Positions 7,428-18,000 of a stretch of DNA of 20,270 nucleotides are shown one piece after another. Source of the stretch: Gammaproteobacteria bacterium. Its GTDB lineage: Bacteria; Pseudomonadota; Gammaproteobacteria; UBA1113. The stretch is taken from positions 1 through 20,270 of the forward strand of contig JAIELR010000203.1 in assembly GCA_019752835.1 (NCBI GenBank). The letters run 5' to 3'. The stretch's first letter is position 1; each line of letters opens with the position of its first letter. A program made the position numbers and the translations under genes. The notes beneath the pieces are model-generated. The model was not told the origin of the DNA. It saw only the letters and a program-made list of their open reading frames with translations, and ran no database searches.

Positions 7428-9767
7428 ATGAATAAAAATGAATTTCGAGAAGCACTTGAAAAAGGCATGCTTAAACAAGTAAAGAAAGGGGTACGTGAAT
7501 TTGGCATAGATGCAGATCTAACCTATTATATACCTTTTACTAACACCCCTTCTTCCATCAATGAAGCTTATCGATGGGAATATCGGCCTTTGCATTGGGC
7601 TGTTTTAGGGAACCAATTGCGCGTCGCTTGCTATCTTATTGAGCAAGGAGCAAACATCGATGCCCAAAATAAGGTAGGTAATACCCCTTTGCATCTGGCA
7701 ATTTATTTAGGGCATACGGATCTGGCTTTATTATTCCTTGAGCATGGCGCTTCATTAAATATAAGAAATAAAGAAGAAACGCATTTAACAAAATTGCTCA
7801 GCCCTGAAAAAAATTGTACGCCTCTCCATTATGCCGTTCAGTGGGGAGATATAAGGGTCGTTGAGAAAGTGTTATCTCAAATTATAAATTTTCGTATATT
7901 AAATGAAGCGGCTTTCATTGATAAATATGGGCGCTACGAGCCAATTTTTCATGCAAAAACACCCTTACAACTTGCATTGAAACGACGACTTGAATCTAAC
8001 GTTGATAAAAACGGAAAAGAAATCGGTGTTCAAATAAGTGAGGAGAATAAAACAAGGTTAATTAATCTATTATCCGTAGCGCAGCCCGAAAATGGCGATA
8101 ACAATCTTCATCGGGTCATCCGACAAGCTTACATTCGTTATTCAACCGCGCCTAACTCAAAGCAAAAAATATTTAAGTTAGTAGGGTCTCAGTTGTCAAA
8201 GCTTGATAACATGCAACGCATTCAACTGTTTCAGAAGAAAAATGAAAAGGGTCTGACGCCCTTGGATTTAACCAGGAATCTTCCTTTTTTTGAGGAAAAA
8301 ACACAACTAGTGCAATTATTGTCATTTGCTCAACCGGAAATAGATGACAATGAACTTCATCAGGCCATTAGGCAAACTTACCTTGATCATTTAATGTTGA
8401 ATACCGAGCAAGACGGACTATCTCGAGTAGAAACGATTTTTTCAACGCTTGATGATGTCCAGCGTATGGCGCTGTATAGGAAGAAAAATAGACAGAATCT
8501 GACGCCCTTGGACTTAGCCAAGAATCTTCCTTCTTTTGAGGAAAAAGCACAATTAGTGCAATTATTGTCATTTGTTCAACCGGAAATAGATGACGATGAA
8601 CTTCATCAGACCATTAGGCAAACTTACCTTGATTATTTAGCGTCGAATACGGAGCAAGACGTATTAGCTCGAGTAGAGACGATTTTTTCAACGCTCAATG
8701 AAGCCCAACGTGCTGAATTGTGTCGGCAGAAAAATAAAAAACATCTCACTCCCTTGAGCTTGATCATGAGCTTCCCTCTTTCAACGAATAAACATTCCTC
8801 TAGACTTGCGTATTTTGATAAACAATCGTTAATACTCAAGCTTTTAAGATATGGCGCCGATCCACATACTCAGAATCCAGAAACAGGCGATACTATTCTT
8901 CATCTGGTTATCAAAGAATTGCAACATTACTCCGTTTACTTTAAAAGCGATGAAGAGATCAGTGAGCCAGAAAATATTATTTCACCAACACAACATCTCT
9001 CTGGCAGTCCGTTTGAACCGTTTTTAGATATTTTTGAATATTGCCATCATCAAGGCATCGTCGCGGAATTATTGAGCATTCGTAATCAGGCGGGTTTAAC
9101 CCCCCTGGGACTTTGTGCGCTCCCTCGAGGAGCAAGGTTGTTAAACAACGCGATGCTCCTCATGTTAGCTCCTTTCACAGAGCATACACTTGAAAAAGAG
9201 ACGCCTGTCTTTAAACGAGAACTTGGTTCTCTTGTCGAAAGTGCTCGATGCTACGTATCATTTTCCAGTCAGAACTCGACTGGCTCACTAACCCTTACTC
9301 AAACATCAAATAATATTCACAATATACCACTGGATAATGGCCAAGAATTCAATAGTACCAATCATTTTTCAAATGAAGCGACAACTCCTGAAACATTATA
9401 CCCGCCAGGATCGCAATCAAGCCCTTTGCTCTTCCAACCTGCACCACGCCACAATTTGCCTAACCCCACTGAGTTACTGGGAAAAAACGTTATCCTTGAT
9501 ATTAAGGATAAAATGCTTTTATTCCTAGCTCGCAAATATGATAGGTCATCATATAAACAAAAAGCGGATGAAGCAGTTGAGCTCCTTAATAAAAGGTTAG
9601 CAAAACTGCTCGATCCCAGCTTATCAAGGGAGGCTATTAATAAATGTCTACAAAAAATATATCAGATGATGGGTCCTGAAGATGCTCGAGAAATTCAAAA
9701 AATATTAGATCATAAGATGTTGGAATTACGTAAATCCAATCATATTTCTATGGGAAATGGCTTGTAG
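7428..9767 (+). CDS. Ankyrin-repeat protein with three-fold 82-83-residue repeat (putative effector)
   Basis: I start this 779-residue protein at ATG 7428 because AAGGAG (7415-7420) sits seven bases before it; an upstream TTG at 7386 in frame has no such site. Residues 1-185 resemble one module of the ankyrin protein at 806: a helical cap, a DADLTYY linker, PLHWAV, NTPLHLAIYLGH, CTPLHYAVQWGD and KTPLQLALKR. Three tandem repeats then begin at residues 215, 298 and 380. Each reads LLSxxQPExxDxxLHxxIRQxYxxx and runs through a helical part to LTPLxL. A further ankyrin repeat (LRYGADPHTQNPETGDT) is at about 480-500. A low-complexity Ser/Thr/Asn/Pro region (about 620-690) and a helical charged C-terminus follow. 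No enzyme domain or membrane segment is seen. It is probably a host-protein binding scaffold from the same family as its neighbour 4.3 kb upstream. Confidence 0.8.
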   Translation: MNKNEFREALEKGMLKQVKKGVREFGIDADLTYYIPFTNTPSSINEAYRWEYRPLHWAVLGNQLRVACYLIEQGANIDAQNKVGNTPLHLAIYLGHTDLALLFLEHGASLNIRNKEETHLTKLLSPEKNCTPLHYAVQWGDIRVVEKVLSQIINFRILNEAAFIDKYGRYEPIFHAKTPLQLALKRRLESNVDKNGKEIGVQISEENKTRLINLLSVAQPENGDNNLHRVIRQAYIRYSTAPNSKQKIFKLVGSQLSKLDNMQRIQLFQKKNEKGLTPLDLTRNLPFFEEKTQLVQLLSFAQPEIDDNELHQAIRQTYLDHLMLNTEQDGLSRVETIFSTLDDVQRMALYRKKNRQNLTPLDLAKNLPSFEEKAQLVQLLSFVQPEIDDDELHQTIRQTYLDYLASNTEQDVLARVETIFSTLNEAQRAELCRQKNKKHLTPLSLIMSFPLSTNKHSSRLAYFDKQSLILKLLRYGADPHTQNPETGDTILHLVIKELQHYSVYFKSDEEISEPENIISPTQHLSGSPFEPFLDIFEYCHHQGIVAELLSIRNQAGLTPLGLCALPRGARLLNNAMLLMLAPFTEHTLEKETPVFKRELGSLVESARCYVSFSSQNSTGSLTLTQTSNNIHNIPLDNGQEFNSTNHFSNEATTPETLYPPGSQSSPLLFQPAPRHNLPNPTELLGKNVILDIKDKMLLFLARKYDRSSYKQKADEAVELLNKRLAKLLDPSLSREAINKCLQKIYQMMGPEDAREIQKILDHKMLELRKSNHISMGNGL
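8070..8810 (+). repeat. Three tandem copies of a ~246-bp unit inside the second ankyrin gene
   Basis: Units begin near 8070, 8319 and 8565 (steps of 249 and 246 bases). Copies two and three are still about nine-tenths identical as DNA over some 200 bases when read side by side from 8253 and 8499. Copy one is clearly diverged. The difference implies a recent duplication on top of an older one. The step is a multiple of three, so copy number can change without breaking the frame. Confidence 0.8.
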
Positions 9768-9886
9768 AAACTTCTTTCTCTGAAAAAGGATTGGCATTGT
9801 GGGTACCGGCAACTTGTTGAGGTCTAACAGTAAGTTTTTGTCTTAGTGTTAAAGAAACTATCGCTTGTTTTTATCGAGAAAAAATA

Positions 9887-11779
9887 ATGAGTAAAGCAAA
9901 AGGTTTTTTATTGTGGTTATTTAAACCAAGTATGGATCTTGGTTTTGATTGGCTTCAAGCAACGGCTAAGCAATTTATAGAAAGAGTGCAGGACCGTTTA
10001 TATGGAATAGAACGGTCTCCCTCCTCTTCGTCTCCTGAGGATGAAGAAACTTGTTCTTTTTACCAAAATTTTATACAGGAAATTAATTTATCAATTGATG
10101 GGAGGGTGCGCTCTTTAAGTGTGACACAACACTTTGATAAAGTAGACGATGTTCAGTACATTCAAGGCTTGTTTCTAGTTATTCAAAAAATTCTGGTTGT
10201 TTTTTTAGAAGATGTTTTAGACAGAAGCGAAATAGCATTGTGGGCCAGAGAGGAAACATTAAGAAGGAGTGTCAAAAATAAATTATCGGATTATTTATAT
10301 AGAAATTTATATTTAATGATAAATAGCCTTTTTTTGGAAGGTATTGAGAATTATAATGACCTGAGGAATAAAGGAAATGAAGAAAAAAAATTATATTTTT
10401 TCAATCAAATCAAAATGTTCTTTGAATCAGATATACACATATTACGTCAGATTAATGCGGCTAAATACCGGCCTGTGTATTCAACAAAACTGTTTGATGC
10501 GATAAAAAATGATGAAACGCCTCCTTCTACTATCGTTGAACTTTGTGCTTTGGGTGCCAATCCAAATGTAAATTTATGCAAGGATTCTTGGAACTGGACA
10601 GCTTTACATTGGGCCGCCTATTGGGGCAGGAGTGAATTAATAGAGCCCTTAGTGCGTATAGGGGCAAATTTAACGGCGCAAGATTGTTATGGACAAACGC
10701 CTTTCATGGTGTGCATACGGTATTTACGTTCTAAAAATAGTGATACAAGGATTGTCGAGGCGATATTAGAACAAGCCCGTGTCGCTTTTTCCGACCAAGA
10801 ATACAGTCATTATATTAATAAGCATTTGCCTAATGACAAGGACGGTGGTTTTTTTAAAGGCATGACACCTTTTCATATTGCTTACTATGAGAGTAAGCAT
10901 GCTATTTATAAAGATACAGCAATGCTTTTAATCGAGTTTGAGGCGGATATCTTTCGTCCCACGACCAAAACCAATAACAAAGCCTGGGATAATAAAACTA
11001 TTGAAGATGCTATCTTTAGGAAAAACAATGTTCCCGCGAGTATGTTAAAGAACGTACATAAACATAAAAAACTTACCCTAGAATTTAATAAGGAAAAAAA
11101 AGCTCACAGTGTGTCCCCTACCGTTAAGCCCTCTCCCTCTCGTCCTGAATCAAATTTTTTTAAGAAAATAGATACGTCTTGGTATACTGACGAGCAGATT
11201 AATCCATTATTTAACCGCATTCAGCAAACCTATCCCCAAGTCCATGTGCTCGATGCCATGTTAGGTACGAATTGGATAGGTGCAGAGGGTAACGAAAACA
11301 TATTACAGACTAATTTATTGGCTTTTAGTAACCTACGGCAACGAGCAATTTCACTAAATCAACCCGTAGCGAATCGAGTATTGATTCCTGTTAATCTAGA
11401 TCACTCTCATTGGGCATTACTTTTGATTCATTATCCGTTAGAGTCTTCTCAAGAGCCCGCTATTTTTTATTTTGATCCGTTCGGAGCACCCATACATCCT
11501 GATGTATTGCAGACATTAAGAAACGCTTTTTTTTCTCCTGAGCTTCACGTTTCTCATCTTGAAAAAAGACTTCAAAATGATGGGTATAATTGCGGACCTT
11601 GGATTGTTGTAGTGGCCGAAATGCTTATTTCGAAAAATTGTGTGCCTGAAGTTTGGGATGTGAATATTCGAGAAGAAAGAAAAAGACAACAAAGATTGTT
11701 ACATGAAATGCAGGTTATAGGCCCCGCATTTGATGGTAACGACACTAATCAACTTGCTTTAGTTAATAGGCTAAATTGA
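9887..11779 (+). CDS. Ankyrin-repeat protein with C-terminal C48/Ulp1-like cysteine protease (putative SUMO/NEDD8/ubiquitin protease effector)
   Basis: This 630-residue protein starts at an ATG with a weak GAGAA site six bases upstream. Residues 1-200 are helical and unrecognised, with a Ser/Pro/Glu-rich patch near 43-55. Ankyrin repeats occupy about 205-356 (TALHWAAYWGR, GQTPFMVCIR, MTPFHIAYYES, LLIEFEADI). After a Ser/Pro linker, residues 430-585 look like a C48/Ulp1 (SENP/NEDP1 and ChlaDub type) protease. WYTDEQI corresponds to the usual substrate-contact start, and the catalytic set is His508 (SHWALLLI), Asp530 (FYFDPFG), Gln563 and Cys569 (QNDGYNCGPW). This class removes SUMO, NEDD8 or ubiquitin from target proteins, or acetylates host kinases in the YopJ branch; the Q-x5-C spacing favours protease. 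The ankyrin part would choose the target. All key residues are present, so it is expected to be active. Confidence 0.85.
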   Translation: MSKAKGFLLWLFKPSMDLGFDWLQATAKQFIERVQDRLYGIERSPSSSSPEDEETCSFYQNFIQEINLSIDGRVRSLSVTQHFDKVDDVQYIQGLFLVIQKILVVFLEDVLDRSEIALWAREETLRRSVKNKLSDYLYRNLYLMINSLFLEGIENYNDLRNKGNEEKKLYFFNQIKMFFESDIHILRQINAAKYRPVYSTKLFDAIKNDETPPSTIVELCALGANPNVNLCKDSWNWTALHWAAYWGRSELIEPLVRIGANLTAQDCYGQTPFMVCIRYLRSKNSDTRIVEAILEQARVAFSDQEYSHYINKHLPNDKDGGFFKGMTPFHIAYYESKHAIYKDTAMLLIEFEADIFRPTTKTNNKAWDNKTIEDAIFRKNNVPASMLKNVHKHKKLTLEFNKEKKAHSVSPTVKPSPSRPESNFFKKIDTSWYTDEQINPLFNRIQQTYPQVHVLDAMLGTNWIGAEGNENILQTNLLAFSNLRQRAISLNQPVANRVLIPVNLDHSHWALLLIHYPLESSQEPAIFYFDPFGAPIHPDVLQTLRNAFFSPELHVSHLEKRLQNDGYNCGPWIVVVAEMLISKNCVPEVWDVNIREERKRQQRLLHEMQVIGPAFDGNDTNQLALVNRLN

Positions 11780-11788
11780 GGGATTTAA

Positions 11789-11962
11789 GGAAGAAGTAGA
11801 CGCTCAGATTCGGGTTCTGACGAAAATAGGGCTAATAGTTTACACTATGTTAGCATACGCTCGGTTATGGGGCATAAGATGATAAATTTTCGAGAGCAGC
11901 ATTTTCCCCAAGGATTTAATTTTAATTTTGATGTTGGTGAAAGCGGAGCAAAAGTAGCGTAA
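11789..11962 (+). pseudogene. 57-codon open stretch in frame with the C48 gene, possible lost C-terminal extension
   Basis: After the TGA of the C48 gene comes ggg att TAA, then an open frame in the same phase up to TAA 11960-11962. The translation is protein-like: a Ser/Asp-rich start (RSDSGSDENR), then HYVSIRSVMG and FNFNFDVGES. It has no ATG near its beginning and no ribosome binding site. Either the protease once ended here and two stop codons cut it short, or the open frame is accidental. The shared phase alone has a one-in-three chance. Confidence 0.25.
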
Positions 11963-12007
11963 GAGACTTATTTTCGCGACAGAACCATTTTTTTGGCTCT
12001 TTTGCAT

Positions 12008-12037
12008 CCATTAACCTACAAGTTAACGGTGTTTTTT
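12008..12037 (+). terminator. Weak stem-loop followed by T-run between the C48 gene and the giant gene
   Basis: CCATTAAC (12008-12015) pairs with GTTAACGG (12022-12029) except for one A-C mismatch, with a six-base loop. After TG comes a run of six T (12032-12037). Shape and T-run fit a modest intrinsic terminator. If so, the giant gene needs its own promoter, which would have to overlap or lie just past this site; none was recognisable. Confidence 0.3.
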
Positions 12038-12063
12038 AGTAACGTAACACTACATGATTGAAT

Positions 12064-12078
12064 GGAGATTTACAAGTG
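12064..12078 (+). promoter_or_regulatory. Ribosome binding site that sets a GTG start for the giant gene
   Basis: GGAG (12064-12067) is eight bases before an in-frame GTG (12076-12078). The frame also has a TTG at 12058, but it lacks an upstream purine-rich site, and the ATG at 12062 is in another frame and stops after five codons. GTG 12076 is therefore preferred. Confidence 0.6.
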
Positions 12079-15000
12079 ATATCACAAAAAAAAGTGGAAG
12101 GAGCAAGCCAAGGAATAAATTATTTAGGGGAAGGAATGCAAGATTTTCAAAAACAAGATGATAAATATCTTAATGAAATAAACATGTTTTGTAGAGAATA
12201 TTTTTATTTAGGCGAGCCCTTTAATGTTGATGAAACTTTGCATAATTGCGGTATTAAAAATTATAATCCTAATACAGGTCCCTATAATTTATGTACCTTG
12301 ATTAAGGAAAATCAAGAATACATTATTAGCTTAACTGACCGTTATTACACTATTTACTTTCGATATTTCCAAAAGGCCAGAACTGCCCATCAAACGACGT
12401 CTGAACTATTATCACTTCACTATGAAACCTTCAGGCAACATCAACAACGCATGAGTAACTATACGCTTAATCTTTGGCTAGACAATGGGTGGCATACATT
12501 CTTGGAGATTGCAAATTGGTGGACTATACCAGCATGGTGGAGAGAACTTCAAGATGAAAATGGAAGAAGTTATCAGGTAGATAATTCAATAAGAGAATAT
12601 GGTATATCACAGGCAAGGTATGTTGCGTATTCCCCTGCAATACTAGAGGAGGCATTAGAACTTTTGTTAAAATTTAATGATTTTATTGATTATGCTATAG
12701 AGGAAGTAACTTATAATAAAAATGGTACACTCAATGAAGAAATAGAGAGAAGGATATATTCGGTAATAAAGGCAGTTTATACAAAAATACGAGGTAAATC
12801 AGAAAGTGAAGAAAACACTATTTTAGCAGGAAAGGAGAAATTTTTTGAATCCTATCTTAGCTATTTGACATTATTTCGTAAAACGTTAAAACTGCATTTT
12901 AAAGGTGTTTTGCAAACATTATTTCAGTGGTTGTGTTTAGCAGAGACTCATGGCTTTAATAATCAATCTTTAATGTTAAATATGTTAAACCGCATTTGCC
13001 AAAACCATACCATTAAATCAAATGGTATAAATTTAAAGATACTTTACGATGACCTTAATGGAGAATGCAAGCGATATTTTAACCCAGGCGCTGAAGGGTT
13101 ATCCCTAGAATTATACATTAAATTTATTTTTTATATTTTAAAACATGGCGATGATTCTTTAAAAAAAGGTTTGGAAGATTTTTTGAAATATTTTAATCCG
13201 CAAAAAGACAACCAGGGATTTCGTCTTAAATTTGTAATAGTTAAAAACTCTGATCTCATTATTCCCCGTCATGAAGGTCTTGACGAACTCATCTCAACTT
13301 TGCAAATTTCTTTATGTGAAATTAAACCCTATCAACCCAAATTATCTTCTATTTGCGAGTATCAATCTCTAAAAAAGATTTTAGTTAATTCATTAGAGCA
13401 TGGAGACGTTAAGGATAAAGCAAATTTATTGGATGAAATGGCTATTTTATTAGATGTGCTTTGTTTTAATTGGTTGACTTATGAAGAGCATTCTATTGCT
13501 GCGAGAGAAAAAAATAAGGACATTGAGAAGATTTTACAAGTTTGGAGGAATGCATTTCAGCAAGAGATAATTCAATTAATTGATCATAATCGTTTCTTAG
13601 ACCCCATAGTAGCGTTATTATCAGGAAAAAAAGAGAAAAAAGAAAAGGTTAAAATAATTTATTCTAGTCAAGATATAATTAGACTTTTCATTACTAATTC
13701 ATGGCGTTTAATCACCGCTTGGAAAAACTTAAAACCACCTATAGAAGAGCAGGTAACTGAAGCTTTTCATTTGTTACAGAAAATAAAGACTAATTTGGTT
13801 GAAATAATCATGGAGGGCCTAATTTGTAGAAATATTGAGGATGATACAATAACCCTATTGATTAATTTGGCAGGATTTTGTCAGACTGGCGCGTTAGATA
13901 GTCAATATTCTTTATTAACATTATTAAACATTGAAGATAATGCCAATAAAGAGCAGATTTCAATAGAAAATATTCGACAAAATCTTGCTCAGCTTGTACC
14001 TGACAACATAGAAAATATATTATGGGCCGCCATGTGTTATATAGCATCAACGATCCCTAAACGGTGTATTGTTCCTTTACTTGAGAAAGGAGATGAATAT
14101 TTCAAGGCTAATATAAAATTAATAAGCCTATGGGAAAAGACGCATGGCCCGCTTATCGAAGATTATAAAAATAGATTGCCAGGAATCTTTCAGGGCCAAA
14201 ATGCAGATGGCATGGTAAACACGATATTGTTATATCTTCGTAGAATAGTGGAGTTTTATGGATTTGAAAACTATAAGGAAAATCTGGTAATACCTGAATC
14301 GTTCTGGACAAATAAAGCGGAAAATAATTTATGGCATGAGGTAGTCATTCGCTTACCATTTAAAGAGAGACAAACGCAATATTTTATGGAGCGCGTTGAA
14401 TATTTATTACAACACTCAGAAGAAAGTATATCTTATTTAGAATTGGAGCAAATTAAGGAATGGCAAGCATCAGTACAATCTAAGCTTCTCTCTGACAGGG
14501 TAGAAAAAGCACTGAAGAGTACAGCTCTACTGTGGACTTTTAGCGATCTTTGGCTGCAATTATTAGATGTCAATGCTCAAGAGCGTTGTAATGAACATTG
14601 GGACACGTATTTTTTTGCAAGAATAAAAAACAGTTTGCAAGACGTTTCTCAAGTCTCAGAGTCGCATACTAACGTCATAAATGATTTGAATATAATTCAT
14701 ACTTATTTTCCCGTTACAATTGCACATAAAATAAAGCTTGCTGATTTGGCGCAGCAACTATATCAAAAACCGTGGAATGAAAAAAATCATGCGATGATGG
14801 AGTCTTGCTTTTCTCCATTTGATAAGCATCGTTATCGTTATCATTGGCTTGAAAATTTTTTACATCGAGATCAACATGACACTGTATTGCAAAAACAATT
14901 TGAACATCATAAAAAAGAGTTAGTGAAGGCAACGGGAGAATCCGGTTCTCTTTTGAATGGTCTTAGCATTTTTTTTGGAGAACAATACAGTTCTTATAAT

Positions 15001-18000
15001 GAGAATTATGCATTATATGTGATAAAAGATGTGCCACTGACAACTGAAGTTTTAGAGAAACAAAACATAGCCGGCTCAGCCATTATAGTTGCAAGAGTGA
15101 TACCTGATCGTAATGCCGTAGTCATTATTTTTATTGAGAATGGTCAACCTTTACAGATCGCAGAAAATTATTTTCTTGAGTTTAAAGTTAATTTATCCCT
15201 GGAATGTTTTGAGTTTATAATGCGGCAGAAAAATAGTCATTGTATTAAAAGAAAAGACTTAGAAACAGAACCATATCGGCTTACTCTATATGAAATTATT
15301 GAAACCTGCCTTCAGCAAGCAGGGCTCCCTCATGTACTTAACCTTATTCAGACTTGGCTAAATAAGCCTATGTACCACCCTATAGCTTGGAATTTGCTTG
15401 CTTATTATTTTAATAATGACTTTTCTTTTAAGTCATCATTACCATTATCTGAGGAAGAAAAAAAATTCAAGGAAGTTAAAAAAGAATATGAAGCTGTTAA
15501 CAGCTGGTATAAGAGTGGAATGGAATTAAAAGAATTATTTAATCAAGGCGAGTTTAAAAATTTATCGAATCGTATAATTTCGCATGCGATGGATATAGGA
15601 AATAACCGCAATTTAGAAAGATTTGAAGCTTACTTGCTGATTCCATTAACGGAACACATTAAGTTGCTGCTTGCTGATGCTAAGAATAAAGACATGTTGA
15701 ATAGCGGTTCTTTCACACAATCATTAAATAAATTAATAAAGAAACTAGAAGAAATGCTGCCTCCAATCATATGTCAACAGAGTTCAGTACAAGATCTACA
15801 ATTCGTACTTTCTTCGACAATTGAAATTATCTCGTGTCATCTTGAATTGATTGAGCTTTTAAAATTAGATAGTCAAAAATGCTTAATTAACTGGAATGAA
15901 CTCAAATTAAAAGCAGTGCTGAAAGGATTTCCTGAAAAAAATTTGCAAGACATCTATAAAAAATTATCAGGCATGAATACAGCTGATATGTCGCAGGAAG
16001 CACGTACTTTTTGGAGTTTATTTTGTCAGTATCTTGAAGCGCCACCCATTAAACGTCAGCAAGTTGAATCACTGGTTAATGATTTGACTAAAATATTACA
16101 GTCTAAGAGTCACCCTATAGATGAGATCCGAGCTCATCGAATTGAGAGATGGCAAAATACATTATCACTATTATTTACACCTTTCAGCATATCTAAGAAA
16201 GGTTATAAGCCCAACAGAGTGGTATGGAGGGAGAATAACAGAGCTGCTAAAATGTGGAACATCGATATTGTTATGCAAATTTATAGAGAGGAAGATGATA
16301 CGCTTAATTTTAACTCTCCTAAGATTAATGTAAATCATAAGGTTAAAAAAATTAATATCCCTAACAGAGCAGGTACCGAGCCTACGTTTTCTTCAATTTA
16401 TATTAAAGTTAGCCCTGATTCTCCTGGTGCAGCGTTACAATGGGCCACCTTTAGTCGTTATTTTGATCCTAATTTACCACAGGTTGAGGTTATAAAGATG
16501 CAGTATATTGATGATCAGAGCAGGTTGTCAAGACATCCTGTGCTCTTATCTGAAACAGTAGAAGGCGAGACTTTACATAACGTGATGGAAAAAAAAGGTT
16601 TCATGTTCAAATTAAACCAAGAAGCATTTTCTCGACAATTTATGTTGGCATTATTACTTAGGCCAGCAGATCAAAAACCTGAAAACATTATTGTGCGGCG
16701 TTGTTATAAGAAAGAAGATGTTGAAGAATATGAATTAATTCCTATTGATAATGATCAATTTGGTGTGCCTCCATTTTACACCGAGATGAAATTGCGCCCC
16801 ATGACCTCACCAAGTAGTGCAGAGGGTGCAACTTATCCGCTTCAAGAACCGGCAATGATTCATAGCGCTAAATTGGGTATTAAAACAGTACTTTTTTGCA
16901 TGGATGAAATGAATAAGCCAATTCACAAAGAAATAAAAGAGTACTTACTCGCATTAAATATTGAAGAGTTATTGGATGTTTTCCTCAAGGAAACAAAAAG
17001 AATTAATTCAAAATTATTTAAAATATTTACAGAAGAAGAACGAAATGAGCTCTATAATTTGGAGAAACCTGTAGAATTATTGGCTCAAATGGAAAATACT
17101 TTCTTTCCTACCCTTTATGATAATTTACTGCGCGTTCAAGATTATATCAAACTACATCAATACCAAAAAATTACTCATATGGATCTATTAAAAGAAATTT
17201 ATCCTCCATTAGCAGCTCATTATGAAACAGGATTGATTAAAAATATCCCGCTTTCTGAGCGCTTTAAAGATATTTGTGGAAAAGAATATCAAATGACGAA
17301 GGAAGCAATACCCTGCTCGTTTAACTTGCAATTTGCCGCGGAAAATGAAGTGTTTAATTTTCAAACGATGTTAGAGAGTGCTGCTTATATAAAAATATCT
17401 AAAAAAAATGATTTATTAGAATATACTTTGAAAAAGTCAGATGGCAGGTTTGAGCATGGAAAAATCAGGAAGGATGAATTGTCAATAGATGTATGGAATT
17501 CATTGCTCACACACCCAAATACAGATGAGGTAAAAAATGAAATTAACGAAATTTTTTATCGTAAACACGGATATACAGTTGTCAATTATGGTTACACTAC
17601 CAGTCATTTTATCAAGGAGATAATTGATGCTCGCTCTAGAGATTCTGTAGATGTAAAAACTTGGAGAGAAAGACCAAGAGTTAGTATGAAGTATGCAGAG
17701 GAAAATTGGAAGTCAATAAGAAATCTACGTAAAAAAATGAGTGAGACTAAAAGAAAATTATTGGAAGGGAAAAAAGAACAATTCACTCAACTTTCTATTC
17801 CTGCATTGAAGGAAGCCGTGATTAATAGCATAAAATTTGATGAATTAACTTGGGCTGTTACTGATAAGGATTCTGGATTTGTCTTTTTGGAGGGATATGA
17901 CCAAGAATTCATATTAGAAGCAATTAAGGGTGTCCCCTTCCAGTCATTAAATTTAAGTCATTGCACCGCTTTAAAATGGGAACAATTATTAGAAATTTTG

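Noticed and set aside
8070..8810. CRISPR-like regular repeats
   Set aside because: The units are 246-249 bases, coding and in frame, with no short direct repeats or unique spacers.
12058..12075. TTG start for the giant gene
   Set aside because: No purine-rich site precedes it; GGAG serves the GTG at 12076.
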